In this document: positions 52,454 to 63,464 of the stretch, in pieces
Numbering within the stretch: position 1 is the first letter of the stretch
How the letters are laid out: each line of letters begins with the position of its first letter
Origin: Paralithodes platypus
Taxonomy: Eukaryota; Arthropoda; Malacostraca; Decapoda; Lithodidae
Direction of reading: 5' to 3'
Length of the DNA: 64,000 nucleotides
Assembly (NCBI GenBank): GCA_032716605.1
Contig: CM064495.1
Coordinates: 48,195,413 to 48,259,412, forward strand
The notes under the pieces: model-generated
What the model saw: only the letters and a program-made list of their open reading frames with translations
Told to the model about the DNA's origin: nothing
The model's database searches: none
Position numbers and translations under genes: made by a program

Positions 52454-52845
52454 TTAAGGGGTCAGTGGCTGTTTGTTTGGTCTATTAATTCATGTATTCA
52501 TATATATTTTTTTAATTTCCTCCCTAGACCTTTATCAAGCTTAGAAAAGCATCCCCTAGACCCCCCCCCCCCCCGGGCCCCCACCATTCAAGACAGATTT
52601 GTAAATTTTTCGGAAAGAAAAAAACCCCGGCCAAAGGCCGATTCCTCCTAAAATTACAGGCTCGCTTTCGCTCGCCAGGAAAAAATCGACACCTAAATGG
52701 CACGAAGGGTCCTAATATTGACAAAAAATGGGATGAAAGGTCATAAAATCCCCAAACTAATGGAACCAACGTCTTATAATCTGAAAACTAGTGGGGCTAA
52801 ACATTAGGGAGAAGGGGGTCCAAAAAACGGTCTGTCTCCCCTTAA
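52454..52845 (-). mobile_element. MITE-A complete copy (392 bp)
   Basis: TTAA occurs at 52454-52457 and 52842-52845. The length excess is due to a poly-C/GGGCCCCC expansion at 52561-52580. Confidence 0.92.
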
Positions 52846-52883
52846 AAGAACCACAGAGTCTACATAATGTTAATGTGGAATAT

Positions 52884-53099
52884 TTAACCCCTGCTTTCCC
52901 GGGGACGTCTTTTGAATTTTATTCTAGCTATATTAAGACTATTTTGTACAGTTCAAGAAGGATCTGTGGTATTAGAAAGGGTTAAGTTAGATAGTTTCGA
53001 AGCCTGTTAATTGCTGGAGGCCCTTTTTAAACTGAATATAACTGTCTAATAGTAGCCAGAATAAAGTTAAAAGGACGGCACCGGTATAGAATGGGTTAA
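52884..53099. mobile_element. MITE-C complete copy (216 bp)
   Basis: TTAACCCCTGCTTTCCCGGGG to CACCGGTATAGAATGGGTTAA. Confidence 0.92.
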
Positions 53100-53132
53100 T
53101 ATTTATGGAGAGTAGGAAAAGGTGTCGTCAAT

Positions 53133-53516
53133 TTAAGGGGAGGCAGTTGGTTTTTCAAGTCCTCCTCTTCCCTCATGTTTATCCCTATTAGTTATGAGAT
53201 TACAAGACATGCGCCCCATTAGTTTGGCGATTTTCAGACCTATTGCCCCATTTCTTTGCCAATATTTAGACCTTTCGTGCCATTTAGGTGTCGATTTTTT
53301 TCCTGGCGAGCGATATCGAGTCTATATTTGAAGAGGAATCGGCCTTCGGCCGGGACATTTTTCTACCGAAAAATGTACAAATGTATATCGAAGGGGGGTC
53401 TTGTGGGTATTTTTTTAAAGTTTGATAGAGGTTTAGAGAGCAAACTAAACCCCCTCCTTAAACCATTGAGCCGAACCAGTAAATTATGCTACACAATACC
53501 GTCTGAGCTTCCTTAA
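53133..53516 (+). mobile_element. MITE-A extended-tail subfamily, complete (384 bp)
   Basis: TTAA occurs at both ends. The tail GAGCCGAACCAGTAAATTATGC…ACCGTCTGAGC is shared with 14275. The hairpins are intact (GGCCTTCGGCC and TTTTTCTACCGAAAAATG), so this shows what the 14275 copy lost. Confidence 0.92.
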
Positions 53517-53749
53517 ATTAGGTTATTGGGATTGAGTTTTGTTTTAAATTTTGGCTTTAAATGTTGGTTTTAAATTTATTTATATAGAAAGATATTTGGA
53601 GCATAAGAATAATGGAAAATTAGAGTAGTTGATCCTGAGAGGAAGGGTGATCTGTGAGGATTGGTGAATGAGAGCAAATGGAAAGCTGACCTGATTTGTG
53701 TTTATAAAGACTTGGAATAGGGTATATAGGGTATCATACTAACTGGCTA

Positions 53750-53956
53750 TAGTCTATCCGCTGTAAGTAGGCGAGAAATCATGACCTCTAACCTCTGTAA
53801 CTCAAAAACGACTGGACGAATCGAACGAATATTTCTATCATTTGGGAAGAGCCAGCTAGGGAATACAGTAGGTGTGGGAATTTACAGCCAATTTTCTCAA
53901 GCCCTTTTTGAGTTACAGAGGTCATGATTTCTCGCCTACTTACAGATAATAGACTA
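53750..53956. mobile_element. MITE-D complete copy (207 bp)
   Basis: It starts TAGTCTATCCGCTGTAAGTAGG and ends GCCTACTTACAGATAATAGACTA, with TA at 53748-53749 and 53957-53958. Confidence 0.94.
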
Positions 53957-53964
53957 TAGGAATA

Positions 53965-54180
53965 CGACCCTTCTGTACCGGCGACGCCTTTTTCATTCTC
54001 TTCGTGGTCGTGTATTTAGACGAATTTGTGCAGCTCAAGAAGGATATGTGGTAGTAAAAAGGGTTAAGTGAGATAGTTCGAAGCCAATTCATTGCTAGAG
54101 GCCCTTTTTAAACTGAATATAATCCTCTAGTAGTAGCCAAAATATAGTTAAGCGGACGGCACCGGTACTGAAGGGGTTAA
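53965..54180. mobile_element. MITE-C copy abutting MITE-D
   Basis: CGACCCTTCTGTACCGGCG to GCACCGGTACTGAAGGGGTTAA, within 10 bases of the MITE-D end. Confidence 0.88.
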
Positions 54181-54222
54181 GAATGACCTGAAAGCGCTAT
54201 TTTAATGTAATTTTATTTTATT

Positions 54223-54389
54223 TTTCCTGGCGAGCGATAGCGAGCCTGTAATTTTAGGAGGAATCGGCCTTTGGGACATTTTTCTACAGAAAAATGTACA
54301 AATCTATCTTGTAGGGGGCTCTAGGGGGTGTTTTTCTAAGCTTGATGGAGGTCTAGGGAGGAAACTAAATAAATATATGAATAAATGAA
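54223..54389 (+). mobile_element. MITE-A right half
   Basis: From CCTGGCGAGCGATAGCGAGCC through TTTTTCTACAGAAAAATG to AAGCTTGATGGAGGTCTAGGG and ATGAATAAATGAA. The left half is absent. Confidence 0.85.
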
Positions 54390-54715
54390 GAGGGATAGAG
54401 AGCATTATGGTTGAAGGTCCAATTAGAATATGTATGTGGATTGGTATGAATTGAGGGGTTTGGAATATATGAATTATCGATGAAGTTGGCGTGGACGGGA
54501 AATGTGAACATGTTTTGAGAGCTTAATTAGTTCCTTTAGTGTGCTATGACGCCATTCTTCATATATTATCACTAATATGAGACGATTGTATTCAGCTTAG
54601 GAAGAACTTGTGGGAGGCATAATGTTAACTGAAATCGTAAAAGCCCTCATGATTCTTAGCTATCAGATTTAATTTTAGGTAATCAAGGGGTTAAACTAAT
54701 AAACTAATACACTAA
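54390..54715. mobile_element. spacer with diverged MITE-C-like arms
   Basis: About 54540-54695: CATATATTATCACTAATATGAGACG, TATTCAGCTTAGGAAGAACTTG and AAGGGGTTAA. The right arm is poorly preserved. Confidence 0.4.
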
Positions 54716-56057
54716 TCAAGGATAAATAAGTGGTCCTGGGGTATATACGGTATCAATAAGTGGTCCTGGGGTATATACGGTATAAATAAGTGGTCCTGGG
54801 GTATATACGGTATAAATAAGTGGTCCTGGGGTATATACGGTATAAATAAGTGGTCCTGGGGTATATACGGTATAAATAAGTGGTCCTGGGGTATATACGG
54901 TATAAATAAGTGGTCCTGGGGTATATACGGTATAGATAAGTGGTCCTGGGGTATATACGGTATAAATAAGTGGTCCTGGGGTATATACGGTATAAATAAG
55001 TGGTCCTGGGGTATATACGGTATAAATAAGTGGTCCTGGGGTATATACGGTATAAATAAGTGGTCCTGGGTTATATACGGTATAAATAAGTGGTCCTGGG
55101 GTATATACGGTATAAATAAGTGGTCCTGGGGTATATACGGTAATAAATAAGTGGTCCTGGGGTATATAACGTATTTAAATAAGTTGGTCCTTGGGGTATA
55201 AGGTATAAAATTAATTGGCTCCGGGGTATTCGGTATAAATAAGTTGGGTCCCTGGGTAGTATATACTGTATAAATAGTGGTCCTGGGGTATATCCGGTAA
55301 AAATAAGTGGTCCCTGGTATAGTACGGTACAAATAAGTGGCCTGGGGTAATATACGGTAAAATAAATACGTGGTTTCCTGGTATATCGGTATAATACGTG
55401 GTCCTGGGGGATATACGGTATAAATTAAAGTGGTCCTGGGATATATTACGGTATAACAAAGAAGTGGTCCTGGGGTATATACGTTATAAAAGTGGTTCCT
55501 GGGTAATATAACGGTATCCATCAGTGGTCCTGGTATATACGGTATAAATAGTGGTCCTGGGGTATATACGTATCAATAGTGGTCCGTGGGGTATAATACG
55601 GTATAAAATAAGTTGGTCCTGGTGTATATACGGTCTAAATAAGGGGTCCTGTGGGTTTTATATACGGTAAATAAATAATTGGTCCTGGTGTCTATCGGTA
55701 TACCTAAGTGGTCCTTGGGTATATACGGTATAAATAGTGTCCTGGGATATAACGGTATAATAAGTGGTTCCTGTGGTATATACGTATAAATAAGTGGTCC
55801 CCTTGTGTAATATACGGTATAAATAAGTGGTCCTGGGGTATATACGGTATAAATATGGTCTGGGGTATATACGGTTATAAATAAGTGGTCCGGGGGTATA
55901 CGTATAATAATTGGTCCTGGGGTATATACGGTATACATAGTGGTCCTGGGGTATATACGGTATAAATAACGTGGTCCTGGGGTATATACGGTATAAATAA
56001 GTGGTCCTGGGGTATATACGGTATAAATAAGTGGTCCTGGGGTATATACGGTATAAA
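54716..56057. repeat. 30-bp minisatellite, ~44 copies, with an indel-rich middle
   Basis: The unit is AATAAGTGGTCCTGGGGTAT + ATACGGTATA. Copies at 54716-55140 and about 55920-56057 are almost identical. Between about 55141 and 55920 nearly every unit has one or more single-base insertions or deletions. Frames across the array are not genes. Confidence 0.95.
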
Positions 56058-56394
56058 AGGAATTGGTATAAGAGACGAACTATATATAGGATGTTGAGGG
56101 GAGGCATGTTGTTTATTATTTTATTTGTCTTAATCTTATAAATAGGTGATAATTGATTTGTTATTATATACTATTTAGATCCAAAGACCAAACTATATCT
56201 CCTGTACCAGTATTGCCGAATGTTTATTATGGGTATGGACATATTTGACTGGAAAGAGAGGCTAATGACCCTAGTGGCACCAATATCTTGGGGGTGGGCT
56301 GATCTCTGTTACCATAGGGTCTCTAGAGTAGGGGAGGGGGGGGGGGGAGAGACAAAAAAAAAGGGGGGTTTGCCATAGAGGAGATATGGAAGGT
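56058..56394. other. unique sequence with a G run
   Basis: A run of 13 G at about 56335-56347; nothing else recognised. Confidence 0.5.
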
Positions 56395-56505
56395 ATCGGG
56401 CCACCTGAATGGGGATAAACGTCATAAAGCAGTAGGCTGAATGGGGCCGAAAGGACACAAGCCAGAAAAAGAGAGATAGAGAGAGAGAGAAGAATATAAG
56501 GGGAT
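56395..56505. mobile_element. MITE-B right-arm fragment
   Basis: GGATAAACGTCATAAAGCAGTAGGCTGAATGGGGCCGAAAGGACACAAGCC followed by (GA)n; no TTAA end. Confidence 0.7.
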
Positions 56506-56595
56506 CCTTGCTGTGAAGGTAACTGAACCATGAGTAGAGCTAAGTAGTGCGAGAAAACTGGCCTGCAAGTTATGATCCGAATGATCTGAGGCAGA

Positions 56596-56597
<2 letters not shown>

Positions 56598-56683
<86 letters not shown>

Positions 56684-57270
56684 TCTCTCCCTCCCCCTCT
56701 CCCCTCCTCCGATCAGCAATCCCTCTCCTAATCGCCACGCGCTTCCCTCCTCCCACGCACTCCCATCCCCCCGTCCTCTCAATCTCTCCCCTCCCTCTCC
56801 CTCTTCTCTCCTCTCCGTTCTTCTCACCTCTCCACCCTCCTCGCTCTCTCTCTTCCCTTCCCCCCGACGTCGCCCCCTCCACTCCCCGACCCTCCTCTCC
56901 TCCTTTCCTCCCTCCCCATCTCCCTCTCCTCTCCTTCTTAACCCACGCACCCCCGCACACCGGCCCTACCGACCCCATTCGGTCGCTCCTCGTCACCCCC
57001 AAACGCCCATCCCACCCGCGAAACACCCAGCCGCCCCGCGGCCCCCCCTACCCAGGCACCCCCCGGACCCCCACCTTCCGACCCCCACCGTCCACGACAG
57101 AGGCGCCCTACACCCCTTCCCACACCTCGGTCCATCTCTTAGCTCACCGCGACTCCACCTTCCCCACCTCCGCCCCCCTCTCCCCGTCACCTCCCTCTCT
57201 CCTCTTTTCCTCATCTCTCGAGCGTTCCTCACTCTCATCTCCATCAGGTCACTCCATTCTCTGTCTTCCC
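56598..57270. repeat. (TC)n microsatellite and polypyrimidine tract
   Basis: (TC)n at 56598-56681, then C/T-rich DNA that becomes GC-rich at 56940-57120. The Pro/Ser/Arg frames of up to 359 residues are compositional. Confidence 0.85.
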
Positions 57271-57295
57271 TCTCCTCTCATCTCTCATATCATAT

Positions 57296-57478
57296 GCATA
57301 TATATATATATATTATATATATATATATATATAATATATATATATATATAATATCTATATACTGTTATATAAATTTTAGATATATATATATATTCACTGG
57401 TATATATATATATATAATAGATATCTATCTATATATATACTGTATATACATACAGTATATATATATATATATATATCA
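57296..57478. repeat. (TA)n-rich cluster
   Basis: Interrupted TA runs with TACTGTATATA motifs, ending in (CAT)n. Confidence 0.9.
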
Positions 57479-58178
57479 TCATCATCATCATCGATCTGAC
57501 GCCTCGCTTCCAGAGGAAACGACCCAAATGGTTGATGTCATGGGCCAAGAACTGCCTCCAAGCTCCCAGACCAATGCCCCCACTGACCCATTCCACAGTA
57601 CCATTTCCACTAAAGGGAATTTATGATACCCCTTAGCACTGAAGGATGCAGAAACCCATAGCAGTCCCTCACCCTGGGTGGTATTCGCACCACTGTTTTG
57701 CTATTTTTATTCACCCCAGGTAGACCCTGGCGCTTGGAAGCATATCAAGCACAGGACTGTTTTCTGCAGATAGGAAACCATTGGGTTTCACTGCTACGGA
57801 GCGGATTGGCAACCACCCAAAGTGGTGGGCGTTGGGGTCGCCGCATCCCTATGCCAAAATAAGAAATTGGAAAAAGAGTTAAGTTAGTGTAGGGTGTGCA
57901 GCGCTTGTGATTTTATGTAAGAAAACAAGAGTGTGTGCATCTTAAGATCAAGCTATAATTTATCTTTATATAACTGAGGCATAGATAATAACAGCAAAAG
58001 AGACCAGGTGGTGCAACATGATGTCTAGCAATCCTTATACTCCACTGAAGGCTTTCCCCAAACCCAGGAGACTATAGAAATGAAACATGGCATGGGTACT
58101 AAGGGGGTCCCAAAAAGAGTTGTTAGCATTTAATAAAAGGAATATATTTTTAAATCACTTCATCACGGCCTTACACTC
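57479..58178. other. unique sequence headed by (ATC)n, nothing named
   Basis: After (ATC)n, about 380 bases of balanced composition follow (GATCTGACGCCTCGCTTCCAG … GGGGTCGCCGCATCCC). They have no long frame or known family. A microsatellite-tailed SINE or LINE 3' UTR on the minus strand is possible. Confidence 0.35.
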
Positions 58179-58532
58179 TTAAGGGGGATGGTTCACTTTT
58201 TGGTCGATTTTGTCATGTAGCCTATATATTATGTTTCAAGTTTCCTCCCTAGATCTCCATCAATATTAAAAAAGCAAAAACCCAGGATCCCTCTTCAAGA
58301 TATATTTGTAAATTTTTCGGTCCATTTTCCTTCGATATTATAGGCTCGCTATCGCTCACCAGGAAAAATTCGACACCTAAATGACACGAAAAGTCTTAAT
58401 ATTGGCAAAAAATTAGGTGTGAAAGGTCTTAAAATCGCCAAACTAATGGGCCGAACGTCTTAAAATCTGAAAACTAATGGGGCTAAGCATGAGGGAGAAA
58501 GTTGTCCAGAAAAACGACCCATCTCCCCTTAA
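58179..58532 (-). mobile_element. MITE-A complete copy, hairpin region deleted
   Basis: TTAA occurs at both ends. After TTTTTCGG the sequence jumps to TCCATTTTCCTTCGATATTA, so both hairpins are gone while the rest is intact. Confidence 0.92.
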
Positions 58533-58673
58533 CCTTCGATGTGTGATCCCCGTAGACTGTATTATCATGCCAGTGGTGCCTCGGGATCGGGATATGACTG
58601 GGGTCGGGGGAATATCGGGACTATAATATACTCTGTTCCGGTACCATGGTTGTGTAGCTGTGTAGTTGGCTCA

Positions 58674-59043
58674 TTAAGGGGAGATAGGCGTATTTATTTT
58701 ATAATTTATGTATTTTTGTATTAATTTTAAATGTCCTCCCTAGACCTTCATCAAGATTACAAAAAAACATTCATTAGATCCCCCTTCTAGATAAATTTGT
58801 ACATTTTTCTGTAAACAAAATCTCGGCCGAAGGCCGGTTCTTCCAAAATTACAGGCTCACTATCGTTCGTCACGAAAAAAATCGACACGTAAATAGCACG
58901 AAAGGTCTTAATATTCACAAAAAAATGGGGCGAAAGGTCTTAAAATCGACAAACTAATGAGCCGAACGTCATATAATCTGAAAACTAATGGAGCTAAATA
59001 CGAGGAAGAAGGGGGACCCGAAAAACGGTCCATCTCCCCTTAA
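58674..59043 (-). mobile_element. MITE-A complete copy (370 bp)
   Basis: TTAA occurs at 58674-58677 and 59040-59043, with the TCGGCCGAAGGCCGG hairpin. It lies 141 bases from the previous MITE-A, in the same orientation. Confidence 0.93.
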
Positions 59044-59201
59044 CTTCTGGTGGTCTGCCCGTCATCAGCTGTTATATAGTTATCAGCTTTGCGTAAGTGT
59101 CGGTGTACACATGCAACCACAATTTAACATCTTCACAATCACCTTCACAATGACAATAAAAACCACAGTATAAACTACCACCACCACCATTACTACTACT
59201 A

Positions 59202-59368
59202 AAGTGTGTTCAAGCTAAACAGGCAGACATTGGTAACGCTGCCTCTCACTACTTCCTACACTACCTATCTAAACTGCTCGGGTGTCGGCGCCTTTATTTA
59301 ATATTGGCTATACAAATAAATAGAAAGGCAGCGTTACCAATTCCTGTTAGGTTAGCTGGAATACACTT
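59202..59368. mobile_element. MITE-F: 167-bp foldback with TA duplication
   Basis: AAGTGTGTTCAAGCTAA and TTGGTAACGCTGCCT are mirrored at the right by AGGCAGCGTTACCAA and TTAGCTGGAATACACTT (terminal inverted repeats of about 44 bp with small indels). TA occurs at 59200-59201 and 59369-59370. Single copy in the window. Confidence 0.8.
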
Positions 59369-59370
59369 TA

Positions 59371-59954
59371 ATATTATGGCCTCTACAACCACCTCCAGAA
59401 CAACAACCAAAATTGAACACCACCACCACCACCACAATAGTAGCAATAACCACAAAAACAACAGTAACCACCACCACCACCACCACCACTAATAATATTA
59501 ATAATAATAATAAGAAGAAGACGAACACTATCACCACTATAACCACCACCTGAACTACCACTAAAATTGAACACCAACATCACCACAATAGTAGCAATAA
59601 CCACATCAACAACTACTACCATCATCATCACCACCACCACCACCACCACCACCACAATAGTAGCAATAACCACATCAACAACTACTACCATCATCACCAC
59701 CACCACCACCACCACCACCACCACAATAGTAGCAATAACCACATCAACAACTACTACCATCATCACCACCACCACCACCACCACCACCACCACCACCACC
59801 ACCACCACTACCACTACCACTACTACTACTACTACTACTATCACCACTACAACCACCACCAGAACTACTAAAATTGAACACCACCACCACCACTATATTA
59901 CTACTACTATCACCATTACAACCACCACCAGAACCATTAAAATTGAACACCAAC

Positions 59955-59985
<31 letters not shown>

Positions 59986-60020
59986 ATACTATCACCACCA
60001 CCACCACCACCACCACCAGT
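59371..60020. repeat. (CAC)n/(ACT)n trinucleotide array with ~65-70-bp super-repeat
   Basis: ACAATAGTAGCAATAACCAC and ATCAACAACTACTACCATCA recur at about 59587, 59654 and 59726 between (CAC)n blocks. The Thr- or Val-only frames are not genes. Confidence 0.92.
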
Positions 60021-60116
60021 AGCGACATATACCACCGTCAATATAACACCAGGCCCTCCCATAACGCCTTTATGTAAATGAGGGTGTGTATGTAAATGTT
60101 GATGGTGGAGGTGGGT

Positions 60117-60153
<37 letters not shown>
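60117..60153 (+). repeat. 37-base poly-G run
   Basis: Thirty-seven consecutive G, capable of G-quadruplex formation; the exact length may be a sequencing estimate. Bases 60154-60358 hold (GA)n and unique DNA without a gene. Confidence 0.85.
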
Positions 60154-60358
60154 CGGACAATCGATAGTGACCAGTTGCTGCTGTATATATATGGTGGCAG
60201 GGAGAGAGAGAGAGAGAGAGAGAGGGAAAGGAATACAAGGATTACAAAAAAAACGAAATTGTTACGAATTGAGTGATTTATAAATTATTCATCATGAATG
60301 AACGAACGCATTAGTAATTAAATATATCCGATTGTATTGGTTGATAGTTACTCCATGA

Positions 60359-60725
60359 TTAAGGGGAGGCAGACCGTTGTTTCTGGACCCCATTCTCATT
60401 AATGTTTAGCCCCACTAGTTTTGAGATTATAAGACGTTCGGCCCATTAGTTTGGCGTTTTTAATACCATTCACCCCATTGCGTTGTCAATTTTAAGAACT
60501 TTCGTGCCATTTAGGTGTCCATTATTTCCTGGCGAGCGATAGCGAACCTGCAATTTTAAGAGGAACCGGCATTCGGCCGGGACATTTTTCTACCGAAAAA
60601 TGTATAAATTTATCTTGAAGGGGGGTCTAGGGGGTGTTTTTCGAAGCTTGATGGAGGTCTAGGGAGGAAACTAACAAAATATATGAATAAATGAATTAAT
60701 AGACCAAACAAACAGCCAGCCTCCA
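60359..60725 (+). mobile_element. MITE-A copy, right TTAA lost
   Basis: TTAAGGGGAGGCAGACCG to CAAACAAACAGCCAGCCTCC, then an A run. The hairpin has one mismatch (CCGGCATTCGGCCGG). Confidence 0.92.
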
Positions 60726-60772
60726 AAAAAAAAAGGAAAAAAGTATTCAACATAAAAGTTACCGTAATTTAC

Positions 60773-60988
60773 TTAACCTATTCGGTACCGGGGACGTCCT
60801 TTTCGTCATATTCTGGCAACTATTAGACGATTTTATTCAGCTTAGGAAGGACCGCTAGTAATGATAAGGCTTCAATCTATCTCGACTAACTCTTTTAACG
60901 ACCACAGATCCTTCCTAAGCTGCTTACTGTCGTTTAAATATAGCTAGAATAAAATATTATAAGACACTCGCTGGTACTCAAAGCGTTA
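60773..60988. mobile_element. MITE-C complete copy (subfamily 2)
   Basis: TTAACCTATTCGGTACCGGGG to CGCTGGTACTCAAAGCGTTAA. Confidence 0.92.
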
Positions 60989-60993
60989 ATCTC

Positions 60994-61333
60994 TTAAGGG
61001 GGGTCACCGGCTTTTTTATCTTTCTCTCCTTTTCTCTCTTTCCCTGGCTTGTATCCCTTCGGCCCTATTCAGCCAACTGTTTTAAGACGTTTATCCCCAT
61101 CCAGGTGTCGATTTCTTCCTGGCGAGCGATAGCGAACCAGCATTGTATGAAGAAATTCCGGCTTCGCCGGAGACATTTTTGTATCGAAAAATTTACAAAT
61201 TTAGCTTGCTGTCAAAACAAATATATATATATGCTGGCTCGCTACCGCTCGCCAGGAAAATATTGACACCTGGATGGGGGTAAAAGTCTTAAAACAGTAG
61301 GCTGAATGGGGCCGAATGGATACAAGCCAAAGA
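60994..61333 (+). mobile_element. MITE-B copy, right end truncated
   Basis: TTAA 60994-60997, perfect CCGGCTTCGCCGG, arms intact to GGATACAAGCCAAAGAG; the terminal ~45 bases are missing. It starts six bases after the preceding MITE-C. Confidence 0.92.
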
Positions 61334-61456
61334 GGGGTATGTGCCTGAGTATATACATACATACTGTACATGCATATAAAGAGATGAAGCGTTCTTATTA
61401 TTGCTGATGTTCCCACTTACATTGTATTTCGTGCAAGCATTGAGTATTTTGACGCA

Positions 61457-61486
61457 GAGAGAGAGAGAGAAAGAAAGAAAGAAAGT

Positions 61487-61519
<33 letters not shown>

Positions 61520-61522
61520 AAG

Positions 61523-61555
<33 letters not shown>
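61457..61555. repeat. (GA)n/(GAAA)n microsatellite
   Basis: GA runs flank GAAA tetramers. Confidence 0.95.
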
Positions 61556-61701
61556 CCCAAAATACTAAATAATAATAATGATGAGAATATATATATATCC
61601 TCGTGCGCCCCCCTGCGAGCTAGGAGGCCAACTGAGCGGCCCCCTAGGCCACTTATAATTATCACAGAGACACAAGTATACGGATAATGAGGGGGGCAGG
61701 C

Positions 61702-62052
61702 TTAAGGGGGCCCACCTCACTTTTTTTCTCTTTCTCTCCCTCTCTCTTTGTCTTGTATCCATTCGGCCCCATTCAGGTGTCAATATTTTCCTGGCGAGCG
61801 ATAGTGAGCCAGCATATATATATTTTTTGTTTTGACAAGCTAAATTTGTACATTTTTCGATAGAAAAAAAAATTCCGGCGATGCCGGATTTCCCCATACA
61901 ATGCTGGCTCGCTATCGCTCGCTAAGAATCAATCAACACCTGGATGGGGATAAACGTCTTAAAACAGTTGGCTGAATGGGGCCGAATGGATACAAGCCAG
62001 GGAAAAAGAGAAAAGGAGAGAAAGATAACAAAAAATCGGTGACCCCCCTTAA
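61702..62052 (-). mobile_element. MITE-B complete copy (351 bp)
   Basis: TTAA occurs at 61702-61705 and 62049-62052. The left arm lacks the GCCTACTGTTTTAAGACG segment, so the arms are asymmetric. The hairpin is TTCCGGCGATGCCGGA. Confidence 0.92.
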
Positions 62053-62475
62053 AGGAGGAGGAGGGTGGGGACGGGGGGGCAATGGTAGGTGGGTAAGAGG
62101 AGCAGAGGGGGTGGGAGAAGTGGGGAGAAGATGGGGGAGTAAGAGGGAGGGTAGAAAAGATGGGGAAGGGTGGGGTGAGAGAAGATGAGGAAGGGAGAGG
62201 GGGGGGGGAGAAGGGGGGGGAGGGGGGAGGTGAGAGAAGATGGGGGAGGGAGAGGGAGGGGAAGAGAAGATGGGGGAGGAGAAAGGAAGGAAAGATGGGG
62301 AAGGGGGAGGGAAGAGAAGATGGGGATGGGTCCGGGTGAGAGAAGATGGGGAAGGGGAGGGGGGGAAGATGGGGAAGGGTAAGGGTAAGGGGGGGGGGGG
62401 GGGGGGAAATGGGGAAGTGAGTGGGAGGACAGAGAAGATGGGGAAGTGAGGGGGGAAGGGAAGGTCAAATGAGGA
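62053..62475. repeat. G/A-rich tract (AGAAGATGGGG repeats)
   Basis: AGAAGATGGGG/GAAGGG words recur about every 25-40 bases, with a G run at about 62389-62406. The frames are compositional. Confidence 0.85.
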
Positions 62476-62543
62476 ATATATATATACATATATATACTGT
62501 ATATATATATATACTGTATATATATATACTGTATATATATATA

Positions 62544-62600
<57 letters not shown>
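62476..62600. repeat. (TA)n with TATACTGTATA units
   Basis: ATATACTGTATATAT units of about 19 bp precede a pure (TA)n run that directly abuts the transposase pseudogene. Confidence 0.95.
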
Positions 62601-62603
<3 letters not shown>

Positions 62604-63354
62604 TCCATGAAGACACCACCATCCGATGAACACCCGTGGGCTCCAGCATCTACATACAAAAAGCGATAGTCTGCGTCAACTAGTGCCATCAGAACTATTG
62701 AGTGGAACTTTTGTAATTGTAGTACTTGGAGCCGCCATTTTTAGGACACTGAATGGCAATCTGTTTCCCATCCAGGGCACCGATAGTGTGCGAGAAGTCC
62801 CAGTGCTGGGCAAATTTGTCTACCACCTCCTTCCACTCCGCAGGTGTCTTCGGGCAAGGCATCACCTCCTTCATATGCTCGTCCACAAGGGTCTCACAGA
62901 CTTCTGGGACGAACTTGGAGATGGTGTTGGGCGGGACTCTGAATCCAAAGGCGAGGCTTTTATAGGTTTCTCCCTAGGCCAGGAACCGAAGTGTGATTGC
63001 CAGCTGCGCACCGGGTTCCACAGCCACATGAAAGGTAGCATCCTGCTTGGCAATTCGAGGCCTAACACGAGCAAGAACCTCCCTGTACATTGCGACAGGC
63101 ATCTTCAAAATTTTGTTGTAGCTATCACTTTCTTCCCGAGATAACTCCACCATCAACTGATGATAAAGCCTGTGCTCCTCTCGTCGCTGAATCCAAGGGC
63201 TAACCCACCACGTCCTTGGTTTTGGTTGTTTCTTGTTTTTCCTGGCTCGTCTCCTTCTCATGAGTGCCATCTCCAACTCTAGTTCTAAATATTCTCGCTC
63301 TAACGCCAAACTCAAAAGGATGGGAACATTGGAGGTTATAGGAAGAAGATCCAT
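62600..63354 (-). pseudogene. PIF/Harbinger (HARBI1-like) transposase/nuclease, broken and 3' truncated
   Basis: The minus-strand frame from ATG 63354 reads a basic N-terminal region (MRRRRARKNKK), then WVSPWIQRREEHRLYHQLM, MPVAMYREVLARVRPRI and LAITLRFLA. An in-frame TAG at 62974-62976 follows, after which the same frame continues YKSLAFGFRVPPNTISKF, MPCPKTPAEWKEVVDKFAQ and HWDFSHTIGALDGKQIAIQC (first catalytic Asp in ALDG), then YYNYK. A one-base deletion at about 62712 causes the stop at 62695. In the shifted frame [20 protein letters not shown] and SDGGVFMDT continue to (TA)n at 62600. The last third, including the expected third acidic residue, is missing. These elements encode a DDE nuclease and usually a separate Myb-like protein, not seen here. 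An alternative upstream ATG lies at 63426. Two lesions plus truncation mean it is inactive. Confidence 0.9.
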
Positions 63355-63464
63355 GGCACTGAGGTGTAGCTTGGTGGTATAGTGAGTCCGAGGTAGTGAG
63401 GTATACTGTTGGAGAACCTTGCTCAACCTGCCTATTTATACCATACCTTATCTGCCTCATCCAA

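Noticed and set aside
54712..55521. 269-residue minus-strand frame with IPYIPQDHLF repeats
   Set aside because: It is a translation of the 30-bp minisatellite, and it ends where the indel-rich block scrambles the frame.
56547..57626. 359-residue Pro/Ser-rich plus-strand frame
   Set aside because: It runs through (TC)n, polypyrimidine and (TA)n repeats; composition alone keeps it open.
59383..59986. poly-Val and poly-Thr frames
   Set aside because: Direct translations of (CAC)n/(ACT)n trinucleotide repeats.
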